The notes beneath the pieces were generated by a model. The model was not told where the DNA came from and ran no database searches. It was given only the letters and a program-made list of their open reading frames with translations. DNA of 64,000 bases from an uncultured Prevotellaceae bacterium (GTDB lineage: Bacteria > Bacteroidota > Bacteroidia > Bacteroidales > Muribaculaceae). This document shows positions 24,743 to 32,476 of the stretch, in pieces. The translations under genes were made by a program, and so were the position numbers. The first letter of the stretch is position 1. Each line of letters starts with the position of its first letter. The stretch is taken from NCBI GenBank assembly GCA_900318205.1, contig ONJS01000018.1, positions 1 to 64,000 of the forward strand, read 5' to 3'.

Positions 24743-25312
24743 TCAGTATCTCTTGCCGTGCATGTATTCGCGTGTACGGTTGTATTCCATCTTGAGTTTG
24801 ATGTGCTCCATCAGGTCGAAGCCCATCCAGTGGGCCCTCAAAAAAAGATGGTAAAGCACTGTTTGCGGCGTGCTGTAACAGATATCCTCGACAATGGAGT
24901 ACATGGCCTCAGTGAATGACATTTGCCTGTATTCGGCAAATACACTACTGTTTCCTCTTTCTTGGAAATAGGCCTCGTTTAACCGTTCCGAGATATTGAC
25001 TAACGGCAGATCCTCCTTGCCGCAGTAGCTAAGGATTCGGATGGCTGCGTCGGCAATCTCGTCCTCCACTGTGTCCTTGACGTAACCTTCAAAGGCCTGT
25101 TCACAAGTGAAACCGTTAAGACTTTCATTAAAGGATTTGAGATTGGCGTGCCGGTCTTTCCTGTCGGCCTCTACCGCTTCCATGAGTTCACTGATGACTA
25201 AACACATGGCGTGCTGCTCCGAGTGTTGCTTGCGTTCAAACCCGTGCTCGCAGGCAATCTTGTGGCACTCATCACGCAGGCTGTTCAACTCTTCTAAGCT
25301 GGGTCGGTTCAT
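24743..25312 (-). CDS. MazG-like nucleotide pyrophosphohydrolase, 189 aa
   Basis: Start at ATG 25312, preceded by CGAGGA; a TTG at 25336 is less likely. The all-alpha NTP pyrophosphatase signature is visible as LVISELMEAVEADRK (EExE-like) near residue 37 and VEDEIADAAIRIL (ExxD) near 85. Such enzymes hydrolyse NTPs, dNTPs or modified nucleotides. In phages they clean the nucleotide pool or counter (p)ppGpp signalling. A role with the DNA-modification genes around it is possible. Confidence 0.75.
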   Translation of the reverse strand: MNRPSLEELNSLRDECHKIACEHGFERKQHSEQHAMCLVISELMEAVEADRKDRHANLKSFNESLNGFTCEQAFEGYVKDTVEDEIADAAIRILSYCGKEDLPLVNISERLNEAYFQERGNSSVFAEYRQMSFTEAMYSIVEDICYSTPQTVLYHLFLRAHWMGFDLMEHIKLKMEYNRTREYMHGKRY

Positions 25313-25598
25313 CGTTCCTCGGTTTAATTCGGTCAATGATCATCGTGAAATTCTCCATCGTCGTGCCGTTGTCGGTGATTGCGTTGATGAGTGTGTCGGC
25401 GTTCTCTTTGCCGTAGTTTTCCTCGATGAGGAAACGCAGCTTGTCGCCAGTCAAGCAACTTTTCAGTCTCGCACGCTCTATTACGTCTTCGCCACGTACG
25501 ACGAGGTAGTCAATGATTACAAGCAGCCCGACTAACATTGCAATCAGGCATAGGGATGATATGGCCCATCCCACAAGGCCGTTAAATTCTAAAGTCAT
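25272..25598 (-). CDS. Membrane-anchored small protein, 108 aa
   Basis: N-terminal hydrophobic segment (AISSLCLIAMLVGLLVIIDYLVV), then a soluble helical domain with a KENADTLINAI core. Overlaps the MazG-like gene by 41 nt. Not recognised. Confidence 0.6.
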   Translation of the reverse strand: MTLEFNGLVGWAISSLCLIAMLVGLLVIIDYLVVRGEDVIERARLKSCLTGDKLRFLIEENYGKENADTLINAITDNGTTMENFTMIIDRIKPRNDEPTQLRRVEQPA

Positions 25599-25615
25599 AG
25601 TGCTAATTGTTTGGT

Positions 25616-25891
25616 TTATTCGTTATCTTCTTCGTCAAAAAAGTCTATGGTCAGTTGGCGGTGCTTGGAGTTATATCCGCAACCGCCACGACGGTTGAGA
25701 TTGGGCTGCAGCCCGTCAGGATCGACAGGGGTACGGCCGTGTAGTCCGCAAAAGTCCTCTCCTGGCGGACGGCTCACAATCTCGCTGGTGATAAAGTCCC
25801 AGTTCAGCCAACTGCAAGAGCGGCAACGCGCTTTGACTTTCGGCGGTTCCCGCTCTTTCCATGCGTCCTGGCTATACAAAGAGTCATTCAT
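25616..25891 (-). CDS. Small putative zinc-binding protein, 91 aa
   Basis: Start at ATG 25891, overlapping the upstream stop. Contains ARCRSCSW (CxxC), FCGLHG and GGCGYN, so Cys/His residues suitable for a small zinc site, and an acidic C terminus FFDEEDNE. Resembles short phage zinc-ribbon proteins; no named family recognised. Confidence 0.6.
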   Translation of the reverse strand: MNDSLYSQDAWKEREPPKVKARCRSCSWLNWDFITSEIVSRPPGEDFCGLHGRTPVDPDGLQPNLNRRGGCGYNSKHRQLTIDFFDEEDNE

Positions 25892-26081
25892 GGCCTGGCA
25901 AAAGTTTAATGCAGGCAGGATAGGCGGTGTCGAAACCGTCAAACTGCTCAGGCTCATAACCCACATCAAAGTCAAGCAAGACCCTATACTCCTCGTCAAA
26001 GATGAAGATATCGGGGTCATTCTCCATCTCGTTCTCGTCACGCAGTGAGCAGGCGAGCTTTACCAGTTTCGACAGCTTCAC
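25884..26081 (-). CDS. Small acidic protein, 65 aa
   Basis: Begins with GTG inside the 3' end of the upstream gene (44-nt overlap) and overlaps the next start. Acidic C-terminal half (NDPDIFIFDEEYRVLLDFDVG). Unrecognised. The non-ATG start and long overlap make this less certain. Confidence 0.5.
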   Translation of the reverse strand: MKLSKLVKLACSLRDENEMENDPDIFIFDEEYRVLLDFDVGYEPEQFDGFDTAYPACIKLLPGHE

Positions 26082-26313
26082 GGGCTAAATCACAAATTTG
26101 ATTGTTAGATGAATACTTTCCGTTGGGATGCTCCATGTAGAGCAGATAGTAGTCCTGATAGCCGTCATCAGTCGGCGACTTCCAGTAGTGCAGTTCGACA
26201 GTACATTCTTTGACGTGTCCTATCGTCTCGATGAAGCGGGGTCTCTCACCCCACCGCTTTTCGCAGTATTTGACGAGGTCGGCATGGCCCCTGATGATTG
26301 CATAGGTTAACAT
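26038..26313 (-). CDS. Small hypothetical protein, 91 aa
   Basis: Mixed alpha/beta, begins MLTYAIIRGHADLVKYC. Start overlaps the stop of the 59-aa gene upstream. No recognised domain. Confidence 0.6.
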   Translation of the reverse strand: MLTYAIIRGHADLVKYCEKRWGERPRFIETIGHVKECTVELHYWKSPTDDGYQDYYLLYMEHPNGKYSSNNQICDLAREAVETGKARLLTA

Positions 26314-26486
26314 CTTGCATCTGGTTTGATTTCCTCAATTCTGTACCACAGCACGTCGGGCTCTTGGCATCCGAAATGCTCTCTCACATCCTCAATTTCG
26401 TAGGGACCGTGCATCTCAGTGTTGAGGACGGCTCCGCTAACTTCCTTGATGCTCACTTTCCAGTGGCGGATTGGTTTATTGCTCAT
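26307..26486 (-). CDS. Small hypothetical protein, 59 aa
   Basis: Open from ATG 26486 to TAA at 26307, reading MSNKPIRHWKVSIKEVSG. It overlaps both neighbours by 4-7 nt (ATGA and ATGTTAA), which strongly supports it despite its size. Beta-rich, unrecognised. Confidence 0.6.
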   Translation of the reverse strand: MSNKPIRHWKVSIKEVSGAVLNTEMHGPYEIEDVREHFGCQEPDVLWYRIEEIKPDARC

Positions 26487-26695
26487 AACTCGTCAAATTG
26501 TTTTTGAAGTTTGACAATCTTTTCTTCATTGCGTTTCAGTTGCTCTTCTATCGCCTGTTTGGCGATGTCATCATCAAAGCCATCCAGAATAGGGCAATGA
26601 CAGTTTAGCCTTTCTTTAAGAAACCTTATACTATATCCAATTAGCCGTATCGAGGTCTCTATAGCGTCGGCTTTTTCATGCTGTTCCCGTGTCAT
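26483..26695 (-). CDS. Small coiled-coil protein, 70 aa
   Basis: Nearly all helical; the last 25 residues form a heptad-like coiled coil (EEQLKRNEEKIVKLQKQ). Two cysteines in CHCP. ATGA overlaps on both sides. Unknown function. Confidence 0.6.
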   Translation of the reverse strand: MTREQHEKADAIETSIRLIGYSIRFLKERLNCHCPILDGFDDDIAKQAIEEQLKRNEEKIVKLQKQFDEL

Positions 26696-26802
26696 TTTCC
26701 ACCTCCTTTCACGACGGCAGTCTCATCGTAGCCGTTGACACCCTTGAGTGCGCCCTGCAGTCTGGCGAGCGTATCGGGTTTGAATGGTTTTTTCTTCTTC
26801 AT
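26692..26802 (-). CDS. Very small basic protein, 36 aa
   Basis: MKKKKPFKPDTLARLQGALK and 16 further residues to TGA. Overlaps the next gene start (ATGA) and the previous gene's stop, and GGAGG lies inside its 3' end as the Shine-Dalgarno of the next gene. Coupling on both sides is the main evidence. Confidence 0.5.
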   Translation of the reverse strand: MKKKKPFKPDTLARLQGALKGVNGYDETAVVKGGGK

Positions 26803-26975
26803 TGCTTGTCTTTGTTATAGATTGGTTTTGAATTGCAATACCACGGCTTGGGATGTTCTTTCTGCCAGTCAAGCCGCTCTTGAATGAGTTGTTTTTCTCT
26901 CTCCGATAGTGTGGGACCCACAACATTGCAGCCCCTTATCGTATAGTCTGGCTTTGGCTTTCCCTTCCGTTTCAT
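26799..26975 (-). CDS. Small basic protein, 58 aa
   Basis: Start at ATG 26975, which overlaps the upstream membrane gene as ATGA; the longer frame upstream reads as non-protein. Contains LSEREKQLIQERLDWQKEHP. Lys/Arg-rich, unrecognised. Confidence 0.55.
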   Translation of the reverse strand: MKRKGKPKPDYTIRGCNVVGPTLSEREKQLIQERLDWQKEHPKPWYCNSKPIYNKDKQ

Positions 26976-27139
26976 CTCAACAGTATTGAGGAAATGCCAT
27001 GGAATACGGCCGCGAGTACCGCGATGCCGATAACGGCAGCGACAAACAGCACCAGGCAAACGAACGCAGCTTTAGCCTCGGTCGCCTGGTCAGGTTCGCT
27101 CACACCGCTACTCATCTGAATTATGTCTTCCTTTGTCAT
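26972..27139 (-). CDS. Small membrane protein, 55 aa
   Basis: ATG 27139 to TGA overlapping the next start. One long transmembrane segment (AAFVCLVLFVAAVIGIAVLAAVF) after an acidic cytoplasmic N terminus. Overlaps the previous gene by 32 nt in another frame. Unknown role. Confidence 0.55.
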   Translation of the reverse strand: MTKEDIIQMSSGVSEPDQATEAKAAFVCLVLFVAAVIGIAVLAAVFHGISSILLR

Positions 27140-27503
27140 CGTCTCTCTTAATTGGGTTGTTAACTAACTCCTTGATGGCTGCATCAGCCAACACTCTGGC
27201 GTTGTGGGCAAGCTGCTTGGGGGTCGCATCCAGCTTGCCGAGGATGACGCTGCGGCGTTCCTGGCACAAGATCCGCGAAACTAACTCGTAACGACGCTGC
27301 TCCCAGTCCGGATCTTCGTATTTCTTTGGCGGTGGTGGCAGGGCCACAGGATCTATGACGTTCTTTTCCTGCTTTGGCTCGGGTTGTTGCATGGGGATTG
27401 GACTCATCGGCATCGTGAACAATGCCTTATTGCCTTTCCCGTAGTACGGTGACGCATAGTTCTTGCGCCGAAATATCTTGCTGAATAGTTCTTTTACGTT
27501 CAT
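27108..27503 (-). CDS. Hypothetical protein, 131 aa
   Basis: Start at ATG 27503 (MNVKELFSKIFRRKNY), overlapping the DnaA-like gene's stop as ATGA; the longer open frame is a shadow. Proline-rich middle (VALPPPPKKYEDPDWEQRR), then a helical segment. Unrecognised. Confidence 0.6.
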   Translation of the reverse strand: MNVKELFSKIFRRKNYASPYYGKGNKALFTMPMSPIPMQQPEPKQEKNVIDPVALPPPPKKYEDPDWEQRRYELVSRILCQERRSVILGKLDATPKQLAHNARVLADAAIKELVNNPIKRDDDKGRHNSDE

Positions 27504-27799
27504 AGTTTTTGGTCTTTGTATCTGTTCTCTAATTCTCGAATGGCACACGCTCCTCGACGGTTGAGCATTGGCATACGCAACCAGTCGTCGGCCTTGCGGT
27601 TGTAGTAGATCACCGTGGCGTGCGTCCTGTGTATCATCCGCCCTACCTCGGTAGTGCTCATCCCGCGCATAGAGCATAGGACGTAGCACACGACGGCACG
27701 GGCATCAGCATATTGCCTGTGACGCATCGCAGAGGTCACGGCTTCAACGGTGACGCCAAACAAGTCGGCGGCATCACGCAATATGTCGTTCTCTATCAT
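27500..27799 (-). CDS. Stand-alone DnaA domain IV-like DNA-binding protein, 99 aa
   Basis: Matches the C-terminal DNA-binding domain of DnaA (Bac_DnaA_C): TTEVGRMIHRTHATVIYYNRKADDWL at residues about 49-74 carries the helix-turn-helix and the HATV signature that reads DnaA boxes. No AAA+ ATPase domain is present. In phages, isolated domain IV proteins can act as origin-binding factors or block host DnaA. It overlaps the cytosine methyltransferase gene by 26 nt. Confidence 0.8.
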   Translation of the reverse strand: MIENDILRDAADLFGVTVEAVTSAMRHRQYADARAVVCYVLCSMRGMSTTEVGRMIHRTHATVIYYNRKADDWLRMPMLNRRGACAIRELENRYKDQKL

Positions 27800-29465
27800 A
27801 GCCTGTTAGTTTTGATGCAAGGGCCTCGCACAACACTCGGCTCATGTTGACCTCAACAGCATTTCCGATGTACTTCTTTTGCTCTGCCTGGGTGCCGATG
27901 AGCACATAGTCACTTGGGAAACCCTGAATGCGCTTCAGCTCTCCGATATTGAGCATACGCATCTTGATGTCAACGATGCAGTACATGGCCATAAACTCTT
28001 TTATCTTGACAGTCATGGGGCTGTCAGTATCATAGACCTCAATGCCTATGCCTTCCTCGGTGGTGATGAGGTATGGCGGCATCTTGTCCATTCTCGCTAT
28101 CAGAGTAAAGCAGGGTTTGTCAACCGACCCTCCGGCACTCGCAAATTGAGGGTTCATAAGAAAATGAGCAGTAGCAACACTAATCTGCCCAACAGTACAT
28201 ATTGTTGGTGCTGGATCTTCTACTGATGAACCGACATTGTTAAATCGAGCGTTCATAATCCAAGGCTTAACGCTAATGAGGTTATGCTTTGGGTTCGTAG
28301 TTACTGCGGGTGCCGGCTCATCAACGCTTGCAGGCGTTCCATTGCCGTATTTCATGTCCAAAAAGTGACTCGAAACCATCGCCAGTCGGTCAGTCGTTGT
28401 AATGGTGGGCGCCGGATCGTCAAGTGAATGGTTGAAGCCGTTGCCGTAGTAAGCCGAAATGAATGCGTGATGGTCTTTGGTGGTTATCGCTCCAGCTGGC
28501 CGCTCGATGGAGATATTTTTATCGTAGGGCTCTCCACTGAACTGCTTACTGAGGAACTGCACCTTTGCAAGTCCGAGTCGGTTCTGTGTGGCAACGGTGG
28601 GGCACGGCTCATCAATGCCAGGGGGATTGTAATTGCCTTGACGGTTGAATGAGTTGTACTTCACAAGAAATGCGTCCTTGCCTCCGGCCACGAACTTCAC
28701 AAGCCCGGCATAGATCCTTGCAAGGGTCTTCTCGCATAGAGGTTTCTTTCTTACGAAAATACTCGACCCATCACTATCAAGGTCGAGTACTTCGCGGACT
28801 GGTCGCCACTTGTCAAGGTTGTCATCATCCTTGCTGTGTGTGGGCTCTGGCCATACAATCGGCAGTCCCTTGCGTGCAAAGATTCCGAAATACCGCTTGC
28901 GTGAGGTATAGGCACCATAGTCGGCTGCATTCAGGATGCGACAGTCAAAGTCATATCCGTATGAGCGGACTTTCTTCACCCACCGCATATAGCACTTTCC
29001 TTTGTGCTTTGAGATAGGCTTGCCGTCAGGGTCTAAGTCGCCCCAGCACATGAACTCCTCGACATTCTCTATCTGGAGATAGTCGGGATTGATGGCTTCG
29101 ATGTAGCGGTAGAGGTGTTCTGCCAATGTCCTGCTGTCAGCGTCACGGGGTTGGCCGCCCTTTGCGCGGCTGAAATTCGTGCACTCCAGGGAGGCCCACA
29201 AAACGACATGGGCGTCTGGGTACTGCTCGCGGCACTCGTTGACGTGTTTGACCATCGGCGAAAGTTCCAGCGTTCGGATGTCCTCGGTATAGTGGAGCGC
29301 GTAGGGATGGTTTGCGGCATGGGAGGCGATGGCGTTGGCGTCGTGGTTGACGCAGGCTATCACTCTGGCACACTTGCCGCCGTTGAGCTGCGCGCGCTCA
29401 ACACCAGTGGACGTGCCACCTGCACCGCAAAACAAGTCAATGTAAAGTAGCCTGATGTCATTCAT
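27774..29465 (-). CDS. DNA 5-cytosine methyltransferase with repeated target-recognition region, 563 aa
   Basis: Transfers methyl from SAM to C5 of cytosine. Motif I LYIDLFCGAGGTSTG (7-21), motif IV SLECTNFSRAKGG with the catalytic Cys (Glu replaces the usual Pro of PC), motif VI IENVEEF, motif VIII DCRILNAADYGAYTSRKR, motifs IX-X RMLNIGELKRIQGFPSDY and YIGNAVEVNM. Between VIII and IX about 200 residues hold five repeats of the type DEPAPTITT...RLALV, an unusual modular target-recognition region. Phage use: protection from restriction. Overlaps its neighbours on both sides. Confidence 0.9.
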   Translation of the reverse strand: MNDIRLLYIDLFCGAGGTSTGVERAQLNGGKCARVIACVNHDANAIASHAANHPYALHYTEDIRTLELSPMVKHVNECREQYPDAHVVLWASLECTNFSRAKGGQPRDADSRTLAEHLYRYIEAINPDYLQIENVEEFMCWGDLDPDGKPISKHKGKCYMRWVKKVRSYGYDFDCRILNAADYGAYTSRKRYFGIFARKGLPIVWPEPTHSKDDDNLDKWRPVREVLDLDSDGSSIFVRKKPLCEKTLARIYAGLVKFVAGGKDAFLVKYNSFNRQGNYNPPGIDEPCPTVATQNRLGLAKVQFLSKQFSGEPYDKNISIERPAGAITTKDHHAFISAYYGNGFNHSLDDPAPTITTTDRLAMVSSHFLDMKYGNGTPASVDEPAPAVTTNPKHNLISVKPWIMNARFNNVGSSVEDPAPTICTVGQISVATAHFLMNPQFASAGGSVDKPCFTLIARMDKMPPYLITTEEGIGIEVYDTDSPMTVKIKEFMAMYCIVDIKMRMLNIGELKRIQGFPSDYVLIGTQAEQKKYIGNAVEVNMSRVLCEALASKLTGYDRERHIA

Positions 29466-29829
29466 TGGTCCACTCTTTTAGCTGCTCTTCCATGCACATC
29501 CTCACCTCACGGATGGCGATCTCTCGGCCTTTGAGGGTGTCGATGTACGTTTCAAGCTCGGTTGGCGTTTTGGCCACATAGTAGCCCTTACTTGTCGCTA
29601 TCAGGCGCTTGACGAGTCCATGACGCCTGATGTGGTTGATGAGTTTGCGCGTCCTGCCGTCACTGACGAAGAGGTAGCCCTTGTTATGGAGCGTCATCGT
29701 CATGCTTTTGTTGGTGATGGCACGGCATTCGCCGACTCTGATTTTGAGGCCGGTGACGACTAAGGGGAGTAAGACTTCCCTCTCGTAGTCTGTCAGCGGC
29801 TCGGTCTGTGTTTCAAAACCGTTCAGCAT
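29458..29829 (-). CDS. Winged-helix-like DNA-binding protein, 123 aa
   Basis: Has the pattern of a winged helix: LLPLVVTGLKIRVGECRAITNKSMTMTL, then a wing-like KGYLFVSDGRTRKLINHIRRHG. C-terminal helix is acidic. The leader element AAGTCAAACCAATAAT precedes it and overlaps the end of the upstream gene, so its expression may be tuned separately. DNA binding is a fold-level guess. Confidence 0.55.
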   Translation of the reverse strand: MLNGFETQTEPLTDYEREVLLPLVVTGLKIRVGECRAITNKSMTMTLHNKGYLFVSDGRTRKLINHIRRHGLVKRLIATSKGYYVAKTPTELETYIDTLKGREIAIREVRMCMEEQLKEWTNE

Positions 29830-29842
29830 GATTTCAGTTTGA

Positions 29843-30367
29843 TTATTGGTTTGACTTTATCTTGGGGAATGAGCGGCGGTTTATCTTGGTGTCTTCCGCT
29901 CCTACAGGAATGCAGATATATCGCTCTGCCAGCGAGTCGTAGTAGAGGAACTGCATCTCGTCCCAGCGGTTAACGTAGTGGCCGCCGGCAAGGATGGTGT
30001 CACCGCTCTTGATGACCTTGCCGCTGAGGAATTTCACCTCGTAGCGCTTGAACTGTTCAAAGAAGGCATCGTAGTCAAAGAGGTCGCTCACGTCGTTGCC
30101 GTCCTCATCGCTGAGGGTAACAGCTTCGATGGCCTCAAGGTTGCCGGCCTCGAAGTGGTAGCCGTACTCGGTGCCGAACGCGTGGTCAAAGGAGTCGTCG
30201 ATGAACTTGACTTCAAAGGTGGCGTCAAGGGTAACGTAGAAGCCATGCAGATCCTCGAAGTCCATACTGCAGTAGCAATCGTCCTCGGTATCGGGCTCAA
30301 ATCCGTAATTGTCAATCTTGTCGTACAGTTCCTTGTAGAACTCGGTAGGCAGTGTCGTTGCTTTCAT
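29843..30367 (-). CDS. Hypothetical acidic protein, 174 aa
   Basis: Strongly acidic, aromatic-rich (YGFEPDTEDDCYCSMDFEDL). First gene behind middle promoter A2. Its last codons (KSNQ stop) are formed by the leader element of the next gene. No recognised domain. Acidic phage proteins of this size sometimes mimic DNA, but there is no direct evidence here. Confidence 0.65.
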   Translation of the reverse strand: MKATTLPTEFYKELYDKIDNYGFEPDTEDDCYCSMDFEDLHGFYVTLDATFEVKFIDDSFDHAFGTEYGYHFEAGNLEAIEAVTLSDEDGNDVSDLFDYDAFFEQFKRYEVKFLSGKVIKSGDTILAGGHYVNRWDEMQFLYYDSLAERYICIPVGAEDTKINRRSFPKIKSNQ

Positions 30368-30380
30368 AATCTATTGGTTA

Positions 30381-30468
30381 TAATTGGTTTGACTTATTGA
30401 ATTATCTACTGTAAAGTTAGCCAAGATTTACGAGATATGCAATCGTCGCTCCCCGCCATTTTTACACC
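30381..30468 (-). promoter_or_regulatory. Middle promoter A2 with upstream box and leader element
   Basis: Minus strand: box GGTGTAAAAATGGCG (30454-30468), 10 bp, ATTG (30440-30443), 20 bp, TAACTTTA (30412-30419), leader element AAGTCAAACCAATTA (30381-30395), ATG 30367. Duplicate of the block at 5620-5719. It heads the roughly 8-kb operon down to 22238. Confidence 0.7.
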
Positions 30469-30486
30469 TTAACATTTACTGACGTT

Positions 30487-31047
30487 TTAGAATGGGACGT
30501 CAGCGTTTTCGGCTTTTTGAGCAGCAACCATCTCTTTGACTTGCGACTCAAGGCGCTGGATCTTCAACTCGGTATTCCTTATTTTGGCATTGAATTTCTC
30601 TACAACGTCATCGTTGCCGTTGAAAAAGATATTACTTGACTGACTTTCGATATAGTCTTTCAGTCTGTTCTTATATCTTGACAGCAACGCTTTCGCTGCA
30701 GTCAGGTCACTCAACGCCTCACCAAATCCTAATCCAAGTCCAGTGGTCTTGTCATAGAAACAAACGTAATACTGGACATTGCATCTCGGATATTGGCATA
30801 CGAGCCTGGCATATCTCCAACGGATTACCCACAAATAGCGGTCGTACTGATGCCTGGGCATATCGTACAGGAAAACACGCTTCGACCATTGCGAGCCATG
30901 CGACTGAAGGCATACCGCACCATCTTCCTTTTCCGGTATGTCGATGTAGTAGCTCACCTGGACCCACTTTTCAATGCCCATAGACTTCTCTGCCGCCGCA
31001 TGGGCTTTGGCGTAAAGCATCCACTCGCTATAAATCTCTTTTGCCAT
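30487..31047 (-). CDS. Hypothetical protein with C-terminal coiled coil, 186 aa
   Basis: N-terminal two thirds is mixed alpha/beta with tryptophans (SQWSKRVFLYDMPRHQYDRYLWVIRWRYARLV); the last 50 residues are a coiled coil (KFNAKIRNTELKIQRLESQV). Ends with VPF, reminiscent of the acidic tip bound by SSB partners but not acidic enough to claim. Preceded by a terminator, so expression needs read-through. Unknown function. Confidence 0.65.
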   Translation of the reverse strand: MAKEIYSEWMLYAKAHAAAEKSMGIEKWVQVSYYIDIPEKEDGAVCLQSHGSQWSKRVFLYDMPRHQYDRYLWVIRWRYARLVCQYPRCNVQYYVCFYDKTTGLGLGFGEALSDLTAAKALLSRYKNRLKDYIESQSSNIFFNGNDDVVEKFNAKIRNTELKIQRLESQVKEMVAAQKAENADVPF

Positions 31048-31062
31048 AGACAGTAAAAAACA

Positions 31063-31086
31063 GCACCGCCAATGTCGAGGCGGTGC
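31063..31086 (-). terminator. Rho-independent terminator
   Basis: GCACCGCC pairs with GGCGGTGC around an 8-nt loop, followed on the minus strand by TGTTTTTTAC. Ends the transcript of the RarA-C-like gene from promoter B1. Confidence 0.8.
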
Positions 31087-31092
31087 CGAATT

Positions 31093-31626
31093 TTAATAAA
31101 CCAAATCGTCGAACAGTCCGGGCTGACGCGGGTGGAGCGCCTCAAGTTCCTCCCTGAAGAACTCCTCCTTTGTCCTGCCCGCCTTCTTGCCCTTGCGGGT
31201 GTGGATGTCGAAAGTGTAATCCGGAACGGGCAACGGCTGTGCCCTCACGTCCTCGATCCACCGCTCCACATCCACGTCCTGACGGTCGTAGATGAAGTTC
31301 TGCAGGTGGTCGGCGTCACGGCACTTGCGGCAGTCGCACAGCAACAGCACGGCCTTGCTCACGAATATACGGCCTTTCGGCTCCTTGGCGCCCTTGTTCA
31401 CCAGTTCGTGCCCCTGCCACAACGCCTCAATCTCTTGCGTGATGAGGCCGTAGCAGTCTTCGGCGCTGATGGTGAATAGACGCTTCCAAACATAGTCACG
31501 ATAGCCGCTGGACCACAACTCCAGGGCAAAGAAACCAGCAACTCGCACGTCGGCACGCCTGATGGCCTTCTGCATCGCCGACGAGCACTCAAAGAAATCA
31601 TATCCACTCTTTGTTCTCAGTATCAT
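31093..31626 (-). CDS. RarA/MgsA C-terminal-like protein with clamp-binding motif, 177 aa
   Basis: Start at ATG 31626 with AGGAG 6 nt upstream; the longer frame runs through the -7 element. Residues about 9-45 (ECSSAMQKAIRRADVRVAGFFALELWSSGYRDYVWKRL) and ISAEDCYGL resemble the C-terminal oligomerisation domain of the AAA+ protein RarA (MgsA), yet the ATPase part is missing. The C terminus reads RQPGLFDDL, a QxxLF-type beta-clamp motif. It could bind host clamp or replication-fork factors. It has its own promoter and terminator. Role inferred from the domain match. Confidence 0.65.
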   Translation of the reverse strand: MILRTKSGYDFFECSSAMQKAIRRADVRVAGFFALELWSSGYRDYVWKRLFTISAEDCYGLITQEIEALWQGHELVNKGAKEPKGRIFVSKAVLLLCDCRKCRDADHLQNFIYDRQDVDVERWIEDVRAQPLPVPDYTFDIHTRKGKKAGRTKEEFFREELEALHPRQPGLFDDLVY

Positions 31627-31638
31627 ATCAACTCCTTT

Positions 31639-31706
31639 CGTTTGACACATAAAGTTAGGCATAATTGGCGGATGACAGGCAACGCAGCAGCCGCCATTTT
31701 AACGCC
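31639..31706 (-). promoter_or_regulatory. Middle promoter B1
   Basis: Minus strand: box GGCGTTAAAATGGCG (31692-31706), 8 bp, GTTG (31680-31683), 22 bp, TAACTTTA (31650-31657), then the variant leader GTGTCAAACGA (31638-31648). Sequence TGCCTGTNATCCGCCAA in the spacer is shared with promoter B2 at 45.3 kb. Confidence 0.6.
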
Positions 31707-31723
31707 TTAACTCTTTGTAACGA

Positions 31724-32476
31724 TTAGTATTTGAATTTCGCCGATATGTTGTACTGGACCATCGAGCGGGTCTTGTCCTTCCCGTTGTTGGTCGGGCCCT
31801 TCAAGGCGATACTGTCACCGAAATGCTTCTTGATGAAAAGTATTGAGCGCCGCTCCTCTTCCTGATTGCGGAAGGCGGCAAGGCCACCGGCATTGACAAA
31901 CGTCCCCTTCTGGGAGAAATTGTAACGCAGGTCGGTCAATATGCGCCGCTCTTTGTACTTCATGTAGCAGCTGATCCAAAAGTCCTCCTTGAGCTTCAGC
32001 TCCTCGTTCCACCATACGTTTTTATCGTAGCGGACACCGTAGGCGCAACCGGTAATCATCTTGCTCAGGGAGTAGTAACCGCTCTCGTCGTACATCACGG
32101 GACTGATGCGTGACGTGAAGCCGAACAGATGGACGTCCAGCATACACGCCAACTCGTACAGGCTCTCGATGATGTGGGTGATTTTCTCGGGGTCACGGAT
32201 GACTCCAGTCTCGCCCTTTTCGGCTGTGAGGCATTTGACGACGTGGACATCGTCGTCAAGCATGAACAGGTCACCGAAATGCCGTGCCATCCAGTTGCGT
32301 TTGGGTATAAGACCTATCACGCTATCGGGGTGGGTCACTATTTCGCACTCGGGGTTGTGCTCACGGTAGGCGCCTTCCTGGCTCTCGGGGACGCAGATGA
32401 TGGGGTCAACGACAAGGCGCTTGGAAAGCACCATGTCATGACGCTTGTGGCTGGGGATCACTATCTTCAAGGGCAT
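31724..32476 (-). CDS. TAGT-like (TET/JBP-associated type) GT-A glycosyltransferase, 250 aa
   Basis: GT-A fold nucleotide-sugar transferase: IVIPSHKRHD at the N terminus, GLIPKRNWMARHFGDLFMLDDDVHVV with the metal-binding DDD, and a later FSQKGTFVNAGG acceptor-side segment. The layout matches the TET-associated glycosyltransferases predicted to sugar-modify hydroxymethylated bases in phage DNA, though no TET dioxygenase gene is in this window. I choose ATG 32476 (a start at 32503 is possible). It overlaps the ParB-Srx gene, indicating joint action. Substrate not known. Confidence 0.65.
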   Translation of the reverse strand: MPLKIVIPSHKRHDMVLSKRLVVDPIICVPESQEGAYREHNPECEIVTHPDSVIGLIPKRNWMARHFGDLFMLDDDVHVVKCLTAEKGETGVIRDPEKITHIIESLYELACMLDVHLFGFTSRISPVMYDESGYYSLSKMITGCAYGVRYDKNVWWNEELKLKEDFWISCYMKYKERRILTDLRYNFSQKGTFVNAGGLAAFRNQEEERRSILFIKKHFGDSIALKGPTNNGKDKTRSMVQYNISAKFKY

